DNA from: Setophaga petechia
Lineage: Eukaryota > Chordata > Aves > Passeriformes > Parulidae
Direction of reading: 5' to 3'
Assembly: GCA_024362935.1 (NCBI GenBank)
Contig: JANCRA010000006.1
Span: 33,411,924-33,475,923 of the forward strand
Length of the DNA: 64,000 bases
A program made the position numbers and the translations under genes. Under the pieces are notes generated by a model. It saw only the letters and a list, made by a program, of their open reading frames with translations. It did not search any database and was not told the DNA's origin. This document shows, in pieces, positions 11,378 through 22,393 of the stretch; the stretch's first letter is position 1; each line of letters opens with the position of its first letter.

Positions 11378-13375
11378 TCATCTCTCTACAGAGCTCAGGC
11401 AGTGCAACCAGCCGAGCCGCAACAGACGAGGCCGAGTGATCCATGCCCTGTGCAGCTGATCGTGCAGCCTCTGGAAGATGGAATATCGCCCTCGCTGTGT
11501 TGCTCGGAGGACATGCAGTGTTTCATGTGCCAGCTCTGACACGGCACTGCTCACGTCCTCCGTCAGGCGTTCCAGGGCTGCAAGAGAGAGGAATAGAGCC
11601 AAGGTCAGATGCCGGATCTGTGGGGAGCCAAGGAGAGCCCCCTGCCAGGGCCATCCCAGCCGGCTCTTGCCATGGCCAGGAGGGAGCAGGGAGCAAGGGG
11701 ATCAGCCCGAAGCTGCTGGCCACCAATGGCCCAGGTGGCCCTGAAAGCTCAGGGTGCTCTGACCCCCGGAGCAGAGCCCTCCGCAGCCGGGGCAGGGCTT
11801 GCAGCTCTCCCAGTGCCAGCCCGCGCTGTCAGCCCGCTGCCCTCGCTCACCAGTGCAGATCAGCTGCAGCTCTCGTTGCTGCCCCCTCAGGCGCCGCCCG
11901 GCCATGCCTGTGAACACAGAGCCTGTCACGGCCCCAGCGGCACAGCTCCCTGCCAGCGGCGCTGTGGCCACACGGGCTGCTGGCCCGGCAGGGCTCAGCC
12001 CAGCCCTTGGCGCACGCTGCCGGCCCAGGGCACGGCTGCCAGAGGGCGGCAGCAGCAATGCCCAGGCCAGGCGGGGCTCCACGGCGCCGGGCCCGGCTTG
12101 CGCTGCCGGGGCAGCAGGCGGGGCTGGGGCCGAGCTGCGGCGGGCCGGGAAGGGGAGGGAACCCGGGCTTGTGGCTCACCCATGAACCTGATGGCCGCCT
12201 CTCGCAGGGGCTCCTGTGGGCTCTGCAGGTAGCGCAGGGCCCGGCGCAGGTGCTCGGCCGCTCGGCTGCTTTCCTCTGCCAGCTGGAGAGAGCGGCAGGA
12301 GGGAAGGGTTGGCGTGCGCTCAGCCCCTGGGCCGGGCGCTGCCTGCCCCCAGCCCCGGTCTCCCCTGCCCGCACAGCCCTGAGGCGCGGCCAGCAGCCGC
12401 CGACCGAGGGCTCCCGAGGGCAGGGGGCAGAGGGCCGGCTGCTGCCCAGGGAGCCGCGGTGCCGGCCCCCAGCCCCGCTGGGCCGGGGCTCCACGGGCAC
12501 CCGGCTCGCGCCCATGGGAGCCTGGAGAAGAGCCCGCGCCGCCTCTGACTGCAGCAGCAGCGGGCAGGGGCACAGCTGCCAGCCCCGCACACTGAGCACC
12601 GCCCTCAGGGGCCTGCTCCAGGCTGAGGCTGGGGGTTCTCGGCTGCTCTTACCAGGCCCTCGCCAATCCTCCATGTCTGATCCAGGTGTAGCATTTGTTC
12701 TAGATCCCTCCTCTTTAGGAATCTGGCTGCAGAATGCAGCGTTTCTCGGGAGGCCTGGAGAGCAGCAGAGAGGCACAGATGGCCCCACAGGCCAGGGCAC
12801 AGGAGCATCCCAGTGCCGCAGCCTGGAGGAGGCTGCAGCATGCAAGGTGCCAGGGCAGGAGGCAGCCAAGCCCCCTCCCAGGGGGCAGCAGCCGGCCACA
12901 AGTCCTCACCTCAGCAAGAATCTGATTCTCATCATGGCAGTGGAAGTAGAGTGGGACCAGGCTCTGGTGCACGTGGGGCTTCAGGGCCTTTCTTCCATCT
13001 TTGGTTAGTAAGTCCAGCATCTCTTGAAAGACACACATGCAGCTCAGCTGCACCTGGATATCATCCTGTATGAAAGGAAGGGCAAAAGACCTCAGCATCA
13101 GCTGCTTCAGACCCCTCAGGGCACAGGCCTGCATCTCCACAGGGCACCAAGTGTCCGGGCAGCAGCCAGTGGCCGTGGCTGTGGGCACAGAGCCTTACAT
13201 GGTCAAAGAGTGGCAGGAGCGCCTCAGCCAGCGGCAGGGCGATGGGGGTGCCTATTGGGGCACCATTATCCAGGAGCAAGTATCTGAGTAGAAGAATGGT
13301 CATCCTGATCATGTCGCTATCGTTTTCTTGCAGGAGCTCCACAAGACTTTCACTCAGGCTCCACATTTTTTCAGC
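11378..13375 (-). CDS. MROH-family copy A, 3' exons only (truncated)
   Basis: Minus-strand exons, 3' to 5': 11378-11577 (stop TGA), 11851-11907, 12180-12282, 12653-12754, 12910-13065, 13199-13375. Lengths 57, 103 and 102 nt are identical to the matching exons of copy B. The 102-, 156- and 177-nt exons are whole-codon. Peptides include SRAAEHLRRALRYLQSPQ, PIALPLAEALLPLFDH and ARFLKRRDLEQML, typical of maestro HEAT-like proteins. All exons are open, but upstream exons are missing: a donor-like CTCAC at 13,579-13,583 abuts the LTR of a class II ERV, and no MROH exon appears beyond that ERV. Its last exon is longer than that of copy B (66 codons including the stop). Probably a 5'-truncated gene. 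Confidence 0.72.
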
Positions 13376-13584
13376 CTGTGCGGAACACAAGGTTGTGAAA
13401 GGCCACCCTGCTGCCGCAGGGCCCAGAGGCCAAAGGCCTGTCCCCAAGCACTGGGGCAGCTGAAGCGGGAGGCAGGAGAGCTGGAAGCAGCTGCCCCAGC
13501 GCCCCAAGCCCAGGCAAGGCCAAGCAACTGCGTTGCCCAGCCCCACGCTGCCTGCACGGCTTCAGCCACTGCCCCCTCCTCACC

Positions 13585-13878
13585 TGTCGCTATCAGACAC
13601 AAAGGAAGACGAGCACACACCTCTTTCAAGGTGAAGGAAAAAAGGGAAGTTTTATTTTCTGACTCCTATATTTATAGTTTTACAAAGGTGACAGAGGATT
13701 GGAGGGTGACAGTGACACCTCGCCAATGACACTGGCTACAACAACAGTCCATCAATTCTCTCCTCCTCCATCAAAGGAATGTGAACCACAAGTTATTTAC
13801 AAGAAAGTGTGTGATAAAGTTCCTTAGAAGAATGTCAACGTCAGAAGGCCTTGAGAATCTTAAAAAACCAGGGCGACA
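13585..13878 (-). repeat. 3' LTR of the class II ERV
   Basis: 294 bp with TG...CA ends, a direct repeat of 19131-19422 (292 bp) with visible divergence. On the minus strand it has a TATAAATA-type box near 13,668-13,676 and AATAAA at 13,651-13,656. A purine-rich tract (AAAAGGGTGAGA) lies just upstream at 13,879-13,890, as expected for the plus-strand primer site. Confidence 0.8.
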
Positions 13879-13954
13879 TCTCACCCTTTTCTGTTTAAAA
13901 AAAAGAAAAAAGGAAAAGAAAATGAACAATGCAAAAAGGAAGCATGAACGATGT

Positions 13955-15213
13955 TCAGTGTCCATTTGTAGAGGAATCATCTGAGTGATCACTCTCATCA
14001 TCTGCATCCGAGTCATCATTCAATGATTCATCCGCCTGATGCCTTTCAGGTTGGTCACGGTTTCCATCCTGCTCGTCGGCTGGATTCTGCCTCTGCGGTC
14101 GCAGGTCAGGGCGAACACATTTCGAAGGTACCCAGCGTACCCCAGTATCTGTGGATACACAAGCATACCCGCGCCCCAAAGGGCTAAGGTCATAGGGACC
14201 TTCCCACTGTTTGGTGACTAAATTCCGCACCTGAACCTTTGCCCGAGGCTGATGTGCCTCGTCCGCAGCCTGCAACGAGAGATGGTGATTCAAAATGACA
14301 GGGTTATCTGAGTTCTGTGGCACAGTGAGATGATTAATTGTGCACAAAGCTTTTGCCAACCGACTGTGCGGGGTTTCACCCTGCATTCCCCGTTTTTGTT
14401 TTTGAAGAACCCGCTTCAGAGTACCATGAGTGCGTTCCACAATAGCCTGACCAGTCGGAGAATGAGGGATACAAAACTTGTGTGAGACACCCCACAACTG
14501 CAGGAACTGCCGCACGTTTTGCGATGCGTAAGCAGGACCATTGTCGGATTTCACAGCAGAAGGTGTGCCCAGAACGGCAAAGGCCTGCCTCCAGTGGGCG
14601 AGGACATCACGGGCCTTCTCCCCAGTGTGAGCCAAAGCCGCATCGCAGAGGAGAACGTGTCCACCGTGACATGCACATACTTAAACCGGCCAAACTCGGC
14701 AATCTGGGTGACATCAGTCTGCCAAAGCTCCAAGGCCCTAAGGCCTCTGGGGTTTACCTCTGCTGGCAAAGGCGGAGCAAGTGCATGGCAGTCATCACAC
14801 GACTCAACAATGTCACGAGCCTCAGTTGGCGTCAGCTGAAACTGCTTCTGCAGGGTATGTGCGTTTTGGCAGGAAAACCCATGCAATGCCTCGGCCTGCG
14901 CGAGTGTATCAGGCTGAGGCGCCACCCATGCTGGGTTAGCCAACTTGTCAGCCCTCGCGTTACCTTCCACAATAAAGCCTGGCAAATCAGTGTGACTCCT
15001 CACATGCAGAACATAAAAAGGATGAACCCGGGCCTGAATAGCACACCACAAGGTCTTCAGTAAATGGAACAAGGCAGGATTACTGACCTCCTTCCAAACC
15101 GAATGACCCAACCGTTGTGTGATATCAGCCACGTAGGCGGAATCCGTGACCAAGTTGAAAGGTTCCTGGGAAAATTTCTCAAATGCCATGACAGCAGCCC
15201 TCAATTCAACCAA
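13955..15213 (-). pseudogene. RNase H and integrase of the class II ERV, frameshifted
   Basis: The 5' part (15,213 to about 14,640) contains RNase H motifs TDSAYV and HVRSHTDLPG...ARADKLA, an integrase zinc-binding region ending ESCDDC, and the first catalytic aspartate (QTDVTQIAEF). The 3' part (about 14,635-13,955) is in another frame and has the second aspartate (VKSDNGPAYAS) and the glutamate (AIVERTHGTL), then a long tail rich in Asp, Glu and Ser. The break near 14,640 splits the catalytic core. The acidic tail of about 40 residues is unusual and sits where env would normally begin. Confidence 0.78.
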
Positions 15214-15291
15214 TTGGGCTGACCCATCCTCATGGCCTTCCAGAACCTGCCACTCAGATCCATCCCACCAGGTAACAATGGCCTTTCCTGT

Positions 15292-16736
15292 TTACCCTGA
15301 ATTGTCAGTAAAGACGGTGGGTCCTTGCACAGGTTCCTGACTATTTTTGGGCCGCAAAGAAATTTGTGTAGACTTTGCCATATGCAGTAGCCTATGGCTG
15401 GGCAGATGATAAGTGATCTGCCCTGAAAAATTTTCCAGAGCACTTTGCAGGGACACGCTGTTTGCAAAGCTCCAGTCAAAATCCTCCCGTTGCACCGGGA
15501 GTATGATCTTTGCAGGATCCGCACCCATCAATTGCAAACACCATTGCCGGCATTTGATTATCAAGCGAGCAATCAGCTCAAACAATGCAGTTGCCATCTT
15601 CTGCGGCTGATGGGGCAGGAAAACCCATTCCAGAACGTGCAAGGAATCAGACCATTTGTCTCTCCATTGGCCAATGATGCCCGTGGGATACGAATCCGGA
15701 GTGGTGATGAACGCAGTGACATCAACGGAGGGATCAATGCGATAACCTTGGCAAGCCGAAACAGCTTGCTGAACCACCTCCAACACCTCACGTGCCTCAG
15801 GGGTCAGTGTGCGAGGTGACTTCAAATCAGAGTCTCCTTTCAACAAATCATACAGGGGAGACAGCTGTGCGTCAGTTAGTCCCAAGTATGGACGTAACCA
15901 AGTGATGACACCTACCAATTTCTGAACATCATTCAGTGTCTTCACAGAATGCACAAATTGCACCTCCTGGTGACGGATCGTCCGTTCCAGAATGTTGACC
16001 CCCAAGTACTTCCAAGGTGGTTGTTGTTGCACCTTTTCTGGAGCCACCTGCAGTCCATGAGCATGCAAAACATCGAGCAACCGAGGCTGAATCCTCAGCA
16101 GCTCATCCTGGGTGGATGCGGCCACCAAAATGTCATCCATATAATGATACAAACGTGCATCAGGAAACTGCTTGCGAACTCCAGACAGGTATGGGCCACA
16201 TACCACTGGCATATGGCAGGAGAATTGCGCATTCCCTGAGGCAATGTCCTCCATTGATATCTCTGTGCGGGCTCAGCCTCGTTAATCGCTGGCACCAAGA
16301 AGGCAAACTCCGGTCTGTCATCGGGATGCAAAGGAATCGTAAAGAAACAATCCTTCAGATCCACAATGAGGACCGGCCAGTCTGCAGGAAGCATGGTAGG
16401 CGATGGCATGCCCGCCTGCAATGTCCCCATGCTTTCCATCACGGCATTAACCTTTCGGAGGTCTTGCAACAACCTCCATTTCCCAGATTTCTTTTTGATG
16501 CAGAAGACAGGAGTGTTCCAGTGACTGGAAGTAGGCTCCAGATGACCCTGGTCCAACTGCTCCTGCACCAGATTCCGAAGAGTGTCGTATTTATCTTGAG
16601 GGAGGGGCCACTGCTTCTTCCAGACAGGTTTGTCCACCAGCCACGGTATAGGAGGCATAGGACACTCTGTGCCCTTCACTGCAGTAGCCCCCATCAAAAA
16701 TCCGTCCCGATGCACACCCCCAGACAGACAGAACAT
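15292..16736 (-). pseudogene. Reverse transcriptase of the class II ERV, frameshifted
   Basis: The first frame (16,736-16,095) carries fingers/palm motifs, including the first catalytic Asp (VDLKDCFFTIPL) and LPQGMRNSP. A second, overlapping frame (16,254-15,292) carries the polymerase box YMDD (about 16,132-16,143) and the connection domain, ending at a stop after FTDNSG at the start of RNase H. The switch between frames falls near 16,165-16,200. This is a class II reverse transcriptase by motif and gene order, now non-functional. Confidence 0.78.
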
Positions 16737-17373
16737 CCCTCCCCCAGAGGTTGGCAGGAGTAGAAGTAATATGAGGCCTAACCCAGGCCGTCTGTCCCTC
16801 TGGGTTTGTGACCAGCACAGGCCTCTGGCTCACGTAGCATTGCGCCATCCCTCCCAGGCCTCGACAGACGTCCCCACTGGATCCAAGGGCCACTCCAGGG
16901 GCCAGGCAGCTAGGGAGAGAACCGTGACGTCAGCACCGCTGTCGAGAAGCCCGCGAGGGGGATTTCCGACGGTGCCACACCAGGAACAGAGAGAGTACGC
17001 AGCACCTTGGGATGGTCCTTGGTCAGGACGGCAGTCCAGTGAACTTGAGGCGGCCCAGTGGATCCAAAGCCACCAGCTCCACGCGACTGGTCAGCTGTTC
17101 TGCGAACAGAGGACTTAAAAGGCACAAATTGAGCGAGCCGCATCCCTTTCGGGATCATGACGGGGGGGTGGGTGTGGAGACCATGGCACAAATCTGCCTT
17201 GTGAAATCCGCATCAATGAACCCCAGGTGAACAATGATGCCCTGAAGGGTGGCACTGGACCTCCCCATAAGGGGAGCACTCATGCCCCCACCCAAGGGGC
17301 CAAAGGCATCCAGGGGAACCTTGTGTATCTCAGAAGATTCTAAGACAACTGTTGCTGCAGTGCAGACATCCAC
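16591..17373 (-). pseudogene. Protease and dUTPase-like region of the class II ERV
   Basis: Upstream in the minus-strand sense (17,373-16,990) lies a dUTPase-like stretch with GRSSATLQGIIV, HLGFIDADFTRQ and IPKGMRLAQFV. It is followed, after a frame change near 16,960, by a protease segment with the active-site-like LLDSGADVTVLS. Fusion of dUTPase to protease is typical of betaretroviruses and class II ERVs. A stop follows the protease before the reverse transcriptase frame. Confidence 0.65.
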
Positions 17374-17479
17374 ACCTGCTGATCCGCGGGTGCTGGCTGC
17401 AAGCCGGCAAAGGAGACCTCCATCGGCTCCGGGGTCTGGAGAGAAGCTTGTGTCTGCACGCGCCCCTCCTGCGCGCTCC

Positions 17480-18996
17480 GCTTGACGTTTCCCGAGCCTG
17501 GCAAAGCCTGTTCACGTTAACGTGAACAGTCGCCTTGAAAACACTGGACATGTGATTCGGCCTACCACACCGACCGCACAAGAACATGGGGAATTTGACC
17601 TTCTGCGCTTTCTCCCCTCGCTTCTTGCCAGCCTGCGCAGTCCCCTGCTGTGGCCGCTTGCCCTGCGGAACTGCCCAAACCGGCTGCAGAGTGGCAGCCA
17701 CAGCGGCCAACTTCCGACCCGGGGGAACGATGTCTGCACAGGTCTCCGCCATCTCAGAGATAGTAGGGACACCAGGCAGAGCCACTCTGACCTTCCTACA
17801 AGCAGCATTGCAATTACAACTTACAAGGTTTGCAATTGTAACGCTCCTAGCCAGAGGATCAGGCACCTGCCTCTCCACGGATGCAATCAGCCTTGATGCA
17901 AATGCCATGAAAGGCTCATCATCCCCCTGGACAATGGTCGCAAATGGCTGCTTCGGAGCAGCCATCTCCAGGGTCTGGACAATCGCTGCCATGCCCAGCG
18001 TGTGGAACTGGTCAAGCACAAGGGGATCAAATACAACCTGCCCCTGAACATTCTCAGAATGCCCTGTCCCCATCAGCATGTCAGCAACAACCTCACGCCT
18101 GGGGTCCTGCTGCGCCAGTGCAGCATTCTGCACCACCACTTGGGCCGCCAAACGAGCCCACTTGGTCTCAAAAACACCAAATTGCACAGGGTCAAAAAGA
18201 GAATGTACCACACGACGGAGATCGTGAGGTGCCAGCACATCCGTAGCAATCCTCCGGAGAGTCTGCATAACCTCAGCAGACCCCAAACCATGCTGAGCAA
18301 CTGCTTCAGGAGTTCCTTCTCCAGCTTATATATAAGGGGTTCATGGGTGTTATGAGCAACGGCCCTGATCACAGGGAAAGCCTGGGGACCACCTGGCAAA
18401 GCCACCGCACCTGCTGTGTCTCGGCCCTTGGGCCCCACGGGGACAAGAAGGGATGATTGACTGGGCGCCAGGTCAACACCACTCGCCCCTATGCCGCCTG
18501 CAGCACCGGCAGAGCCAGAGGAGCCCACTCCGCGACCCTGCAGATGCCGTGAGGAGACAGGATCATTCATCTTGTCGGTCTTGGTTTTGGCCTCTCACCA
18601 GAAGCGCTCGGGGTGCTTCGGGCGCACAGTCACCTGGCACGCAGGAAGCGTCCAATGATTTGATGAGAAAGCGCCATGGCCCCGGGCACCCACCGGCCTC
18701 CCACTGGCCGTGTCAGCAGTTGCGCTAAAGGTAAATACCTCAGCGCCCTGCCGTGCCGCAGCTCTGGCCGGAGGCACCTTGGTGAACGCAGGTGCCGGCA
18801 CGGCCCGCAAATCCGGCGCGGGCTGGGACGCGACCGGCGCGGGGGCCCCAGCCCCCGACACGGGAGAGGAGCGGGATGCCGAGAGAGGCGCGGCCCGCGG
18901 AGCCGCATCACTGCGGGGCGGCACAAAGGAGCCAGGCAAGCCCCCTATGAGAGCCTGTCCCGAGCCGCAAGACTCCACAGCGGGCACCGCCCCCAC
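17480..18996 (-). pseudogene. Gag of the class II ERV
   Basis: The capsid frame (18,286 to about 17,480) includes PFATIVQGDDEPFMAFASRL (the region matching the major homology area) and one zinc knuckle, C-GR-C-GRPN-H, whose fourth ligand is Phe instead of Cys. The N-terminal part (18,996-18,073) is split between frames and contains a Pro/Ala-rich stretch and VIRAVAHNTHEPLIYKLEK near 18,310-18,360. The product would have been the structural polyprotein; the missing ligand and frame changes mark it as decayed. Confidence 0.65.
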
Positions 18997-19130
18997 CGAG
19001 CGGAGAGGGGCGGGCTGCCCGCCGACCAGAGCGGGGCCGGGCGGAGCAGCGATCGACGCCCCGCCCCCGGCTGCCTTCGCCGACTGCGCATGCCCAGCCT
19101 AGGCTGCAATACACTGCAGCGGTCACCAGA

Positions 19131-19422
19131 TGTCGCTATAGGACACGAAAGAACACAAGCGCACCACCGCTCTCAAGGTGAAAGAAAAAAGGGCGTTTAT
19201 TTTTCTGACTCCAATATTTATAGTTTTACAAAAGTGACAGCGGATTGTAGGGTGACAGTGACACCTCTCCAATGACACTGGTTAAACCAACAGTCCATCA
19301 ACTCTCTCCTCCACCAAAGGAATGCAAAACAATAAGTTATTTACAAAAAAGTCCGTGAGAAAGTTCCCTACAAGAATGTCAACATCAGAAGGCTTAGAAA
19401 ATCTTAAAAAACCAGGGTGACA
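19131..19422 (-). repeat. 5' LTR of the class II ERV, with a weak PBS-like site
   Basis: 292 bp, direct repeat of the LTR at 13585-13878, with AATAAA on the minus strand at 19,196-19,201. Immediately inside the element (about 19,111-19,129, minus strand) the sequence reads TGGTGACC and then diverges. Eight bases match a tryptophan-type primer site, too few to name the primer with confidence. Confidence 0.75.
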
Positions 19423-20130
19423 CAGCCTTACCTTCTTTTGGGAAGTGTCCTCCGGAGCTGTGCCCAGGCTGGTCTGGAGCTGGGAGCAGCCCTGCCCCAC
19501 CCAGCCCCTCTCAGCAGCAGCCCCTGCCCTGCTCAGGGTGGCTCCTTCCCCCCAGAGCTTCTCCCCAGCGCTGGGAGCAGCTCCCCGGGCCGGCTGAGAG
19601 CTGTCCCTGGCAGGCAGCAGAGTCCCTGCCCCAGCACAGCGCCCTGGGCTGCAGGACCCTGCTCTGCAGGACAGCCCTGGGCACCCCTGGCTGCAGCCCC
19701 GGCTGCTCAGCCCTGCAGCAGAGCCGGGCAACAGGAGCTGCCTTGGGCTGTGCCTGGGCTGGGGCAGCAGGGAAAGCCAGCCCTGCCCTAGGGCCACAGC
19801 CCTGCCCTGCAGCAGCTCTGAGAGTCCTCCTGAAAGGTCCTAAAAGCTGTGGGATGTGCCAGCTCCAGGAGATCCCGGCAGGAACTGCAGCTTCTCTTCC
19901 CACAGCCAGGGAATGACAGCTTCAAACCTGGGATGATTTCTGCTCTAGTGAGCCCTGAGTGAGCTCTGCCCTGTGCTCCCAGCCCAGGCTGAGTTTAACC
20001 CCTCTGTGCCTCTGTGCTGTGCCCGGGGTGGCTGCAGGCAGTGCCCCAGCCCTGCTGGGCTGTGCACAGGAGCTGCTCCTGGCCAGAGCTGTCTCTCTGC
20101 AGCGCTGCCCTTGCCAGGAGCTGCCTCTGG
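19423..20130. other. GC-rich segment without a recognisable gene
   Basis: CAG/CTG-rich, GC-rich DNA with overlapping ORFs on both strands that show no domain. It has the look of a passerine interspersed repeat or LTR interior, but there is no coding or boundary evidence. Confidence 0.35.
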
Positions 20131-20139
20131 GCCAGGAGC

Positions 20140-20640
20140 CTCGGTGCAGGTTTTTCAAAGGACTTTGGGTTTGGCTTTTGCCTTGGAGTCTCTGAGAGGT
20201 TTGTGCAATCATGGCCTCCAATCATCTGCTTTATTCAGTCCCTGGAGAGACTTTGTCAGTAACAACACTCAGTGGGGCTCATTAATACTCAGTTATTTTA
20301 AGGCACTTTGTGTTTCCCTTTTGATACAGACTCTGTGAGAGGTTTGTGCAATCTTGGCCCCAATTATCTGCTTTAATGAGTCCCTTGAGAGTTTTGTACT
20401 GACACTGAAGGGGGATCATTAGTGCCCTGAGATACTCAAAGTTTTTAAGGTGCTTCATGGATTTAATAAAACTTTTAGGTACTTTCAAGGATTTTCCTTC
20501 ACACACTGAGTCTCTGAGAGGTTTTTGTGCCATCCTGGCTTCCAGTTCTCTCCTCCAAGGAGTCCATGAGGAGCCTGTGTTGGGTATCTCCCTCCTTGCT
20601 CTTTTACAACAAAGATGGAACTGAAAGAATTTTAAAAGAC
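20140..20640 (+). repeat. Degenerate tandem repeat, three copies
   Basis: The core GAGAGGTTTGTGCAAT (third copy GAGAGGTTTTTGTGCCAT) recurs at about 20,194, 20,337 and 20,515. Each is followed by a 'CTGCTTTA...GAGTCCCT' or 'TCCTCCAAGGAGTCC' segment. Spacing is about 143 and 178 bp. The repeat lies just 3' of the env remnant in its own orientation and may be the decayed end of that element. Confidence 0.55.
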
Positions 20641-20649
20641 CTTCTAAAA

Positions 20650-21843
20650 GCATCCAAACACACATGGGACAATTAACAATACAACAACAACCACTAAGAG
20701 AATTACTAGTCCTGTTTTAGCTGGATATCATCCAACTCTTTAGTCCCTTAGATTGGAAGAGTTTATTGAACCAGTCTTTGTTTTCCACTTGAAGCTTCTT
20801 GAACCCTTCCTTCAGTACCTGAATGCTCTTGTGGATTGACTCGCTGTGGCTGGAGAGCTTCATGCAACACATGCCCTCAGAGTCTACACAGCCATGCCCG
20901 TGTGCCCAGAGTAAAAACTCTATCACTGTTCTGCAAGGTGGCATGTCTGATGGTCTCTGTGTCTGAGAGCAGGCCACCCAATGCGAGGGAGTTAGCATTG
21001 GTTTGCTTACTTAACAGGCACCCAAGACGGTCTCATTGTCCTAAAGCTTTAGCTGCAGCCACCCAAGGTAGTAACATGGAGGCTGCTATTTTCTTGTTTT
21101 TACTCCAACAGATGACATTATTTCATGCAATCATATTCAAAGTAGTATGTAGATCTTTTTGCACTGTTTCTCTGGCCATTAATCATTTTGGTGTTGGGTG
21201 CCAGCAAGGTAAGCCTCCCCAAGCTACAATGTCCGCCTTCAATGTGTGCAGGGACACCAGGCCATGCTCTATCCCTGCAAATAAGAAACACACCCTGCAG
21301 CAACTGGAGTGGGTAGCTGCTGGACCAAGAAATTATGGAAGAAATGTAATTACACCATCTGGTCTGTTTTTTGTAAGTGGGATGGGATAGGGAGATGTCT
21401 CTCCTGATAGTTTCTTTTTCTCTTGTAATTTTGTGTCTTTCACCCTCTTCCCATCTCAGACGGTAATAAAATGTTACACAAAAGTCCATTTTTATAGAGC
21501 TGAGAATTTCTACCCCCTGAGTTCGAGTGGTGCATGCAGGAGCTTCTGGCTCCAGCAGTCCCAAGCATCGACAGGGCTGCACTTCTTTGCTGTCAGGATT
21601 GTCACCTCGCATCCTGCAGATGGCATCCTCAGTTATTGGCCAGACATCTGTAGGCAACCCCACTGGGCAGGTGGAGAAGGGGTCGTCAGGGCTAGCCACA
21701 GACAGGCACAGGGTGTCTTGTTTCATGGCTTTTGCTAGAGTGATCCATACCTTGTGCTTTGTGTTTTTAGGGTTATCCATCCACTCAGGAGGAGCATGGT
21801 TGCAAACAGGCTGAGGAATGGGAGTAGAAGCTTCTTATGTGTC
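20650..21843 (-). pseudogene. Env of the env-only ERV, alpha/gamma-type, broken
   Basis: The minus-strand start at 21,843 gives a signal peptide (MTHKKLLLPFLSLFATMLLL). A frame change at about 21,780 leads to a surface-subunit segment (VWITLAKAMKQDTLCLSVAS, DDPFSTCPVGLP). Further on, PLQLLQGVFLICRDRAWPGV precedes the transmembrane subunit, which holds the disulfide motif CVDSEGMCC (CX6CC, about 20,864-20,890) and a hydrophobic anchor (VILLVVVVVLLIVPCVF, about 20,655-20,706). Such motifs are typical of alpha- and gamma-type avian envelopes, which drive membrane fusion. Several frame changes and stops between these blocks show it is not translatable as one protein. Confidence 0.75.
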
Positions 21844-21847
21844 ATCT

Positions 21848-22276
21848 TCAAAAGAATTGTCTAGTCCAGGTGTTAAATGCTAAACAGAACAGGCCTATCA
21901 GCAACACCAGCCACTGTATGATATCATTGATGTTTAGAGTGGATCTGAACCCTTCCGAAACTGGTGGGGCGGACCCAAAAAGATGGTTAAAGGGTTGGGA
22001 GACGATTTCGCCCGGTGTCATTTCATTACAGCAGGTGTCATTATTTAAGTAACCCCAAAAACATACAGTTAGTGTGTGATAGCTGTGAATCCATGTGCCT
22101 GCTTTCCAGAGGAAGCTAAAAATCCATGAATCCCTCACCTTATTCACCCATAAAACAAGCCAGATAACAGACACAGTAGCCTTGGTTAAAGGACCCATGT
22201 TCAGATGAGGGCCTACAAATGGGAGAAATACAGCCACGATCACGTGCCACCCAAACCAGGGCAAGCTGGACCACAT
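21848..22276 (-). CDS. 142-codon hydrophobic ORF upstream of env, function unknown
   Basis: An intact minus-strand ORF starts at ATG 22,276, about 95 nt after the primer-binding site, and ends with TGA at 21,848, five nt before the env start at 21,843. Hydrophobic segments lie at about residues 6-22, 33-45 and 119-134, suggesting a small multi-pass membrane protein; between them is an NNDTCCNE segment with a possible N-glycosylation site. I do not recognise a family. Its survival beside a broken env is noteworthy, but a single open frame of this length can persist by chance or by recent insertion. Confidence 0.5.
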   Translation of the reverse strand: MWSSLPWFGWHVIVAVFLPFVGPHLNMGPLTKATVSVIWLVLWVNKVRDSWIFSFLWKAGTWIHSYHTLTVCFWGYLNNDTCCNEMTPGEIVSQPFNHLFGSAPPVSEGFRSTLNINDIIQWLVLLIGLFCLAFNTWTRQFF

Positions 22277-22370
22277 GGTGTCACTTCATGAGGTTTCTAT
22301 AGTGGCACACACACACAAAAAATTAGATTACTCAAGAACTGTTATTCCCTTTTGGTTTCTGTGCCCTTGA

Positions 22371-22388
22371 GGCCCACATTGGGCGCCA
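22371..22388 (-). other. Primer-binding site, lysine-tRNA type
   Basis: The minus strand reads TGGCGCCCAATGTGGGCC, close to the lysine(1,2)-type primer site used by many betaretroviruses. It lies five bases inside the LTR end at 22,394, in the position expected for the 5' LTR of a minus-strand element. Confidence 0.75.
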
Positions 22389-22393
22389 AAATC

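Larger units (their letters stand above)
13585..19422 (-). mobile_element. Env-less class II (ERVK-like) endogenous retrovirus
   Basis: A 5.84-kb element on the minus strand with LTRs at both ends and, in order, gag, protease/dUTPase-like, reverse transcriptase, RNase H and integrase. Integrase ends at 13,955, only about 77 bp before the 3' LTR, so there is no room for env. There are several frame breaks in pol and a damaged zinc knuckle, so it is inactive. The flanks (CTCACC on the left, CAGCCT on the right) are not a target duplication, suggesting recombination after insertion. Confidence 0.85.

Noticed and set aside
13579..19428. Target-site duplication of the class II ERV
   Set aside because: CTCACC and CAGCCT do not match in any sensible register.
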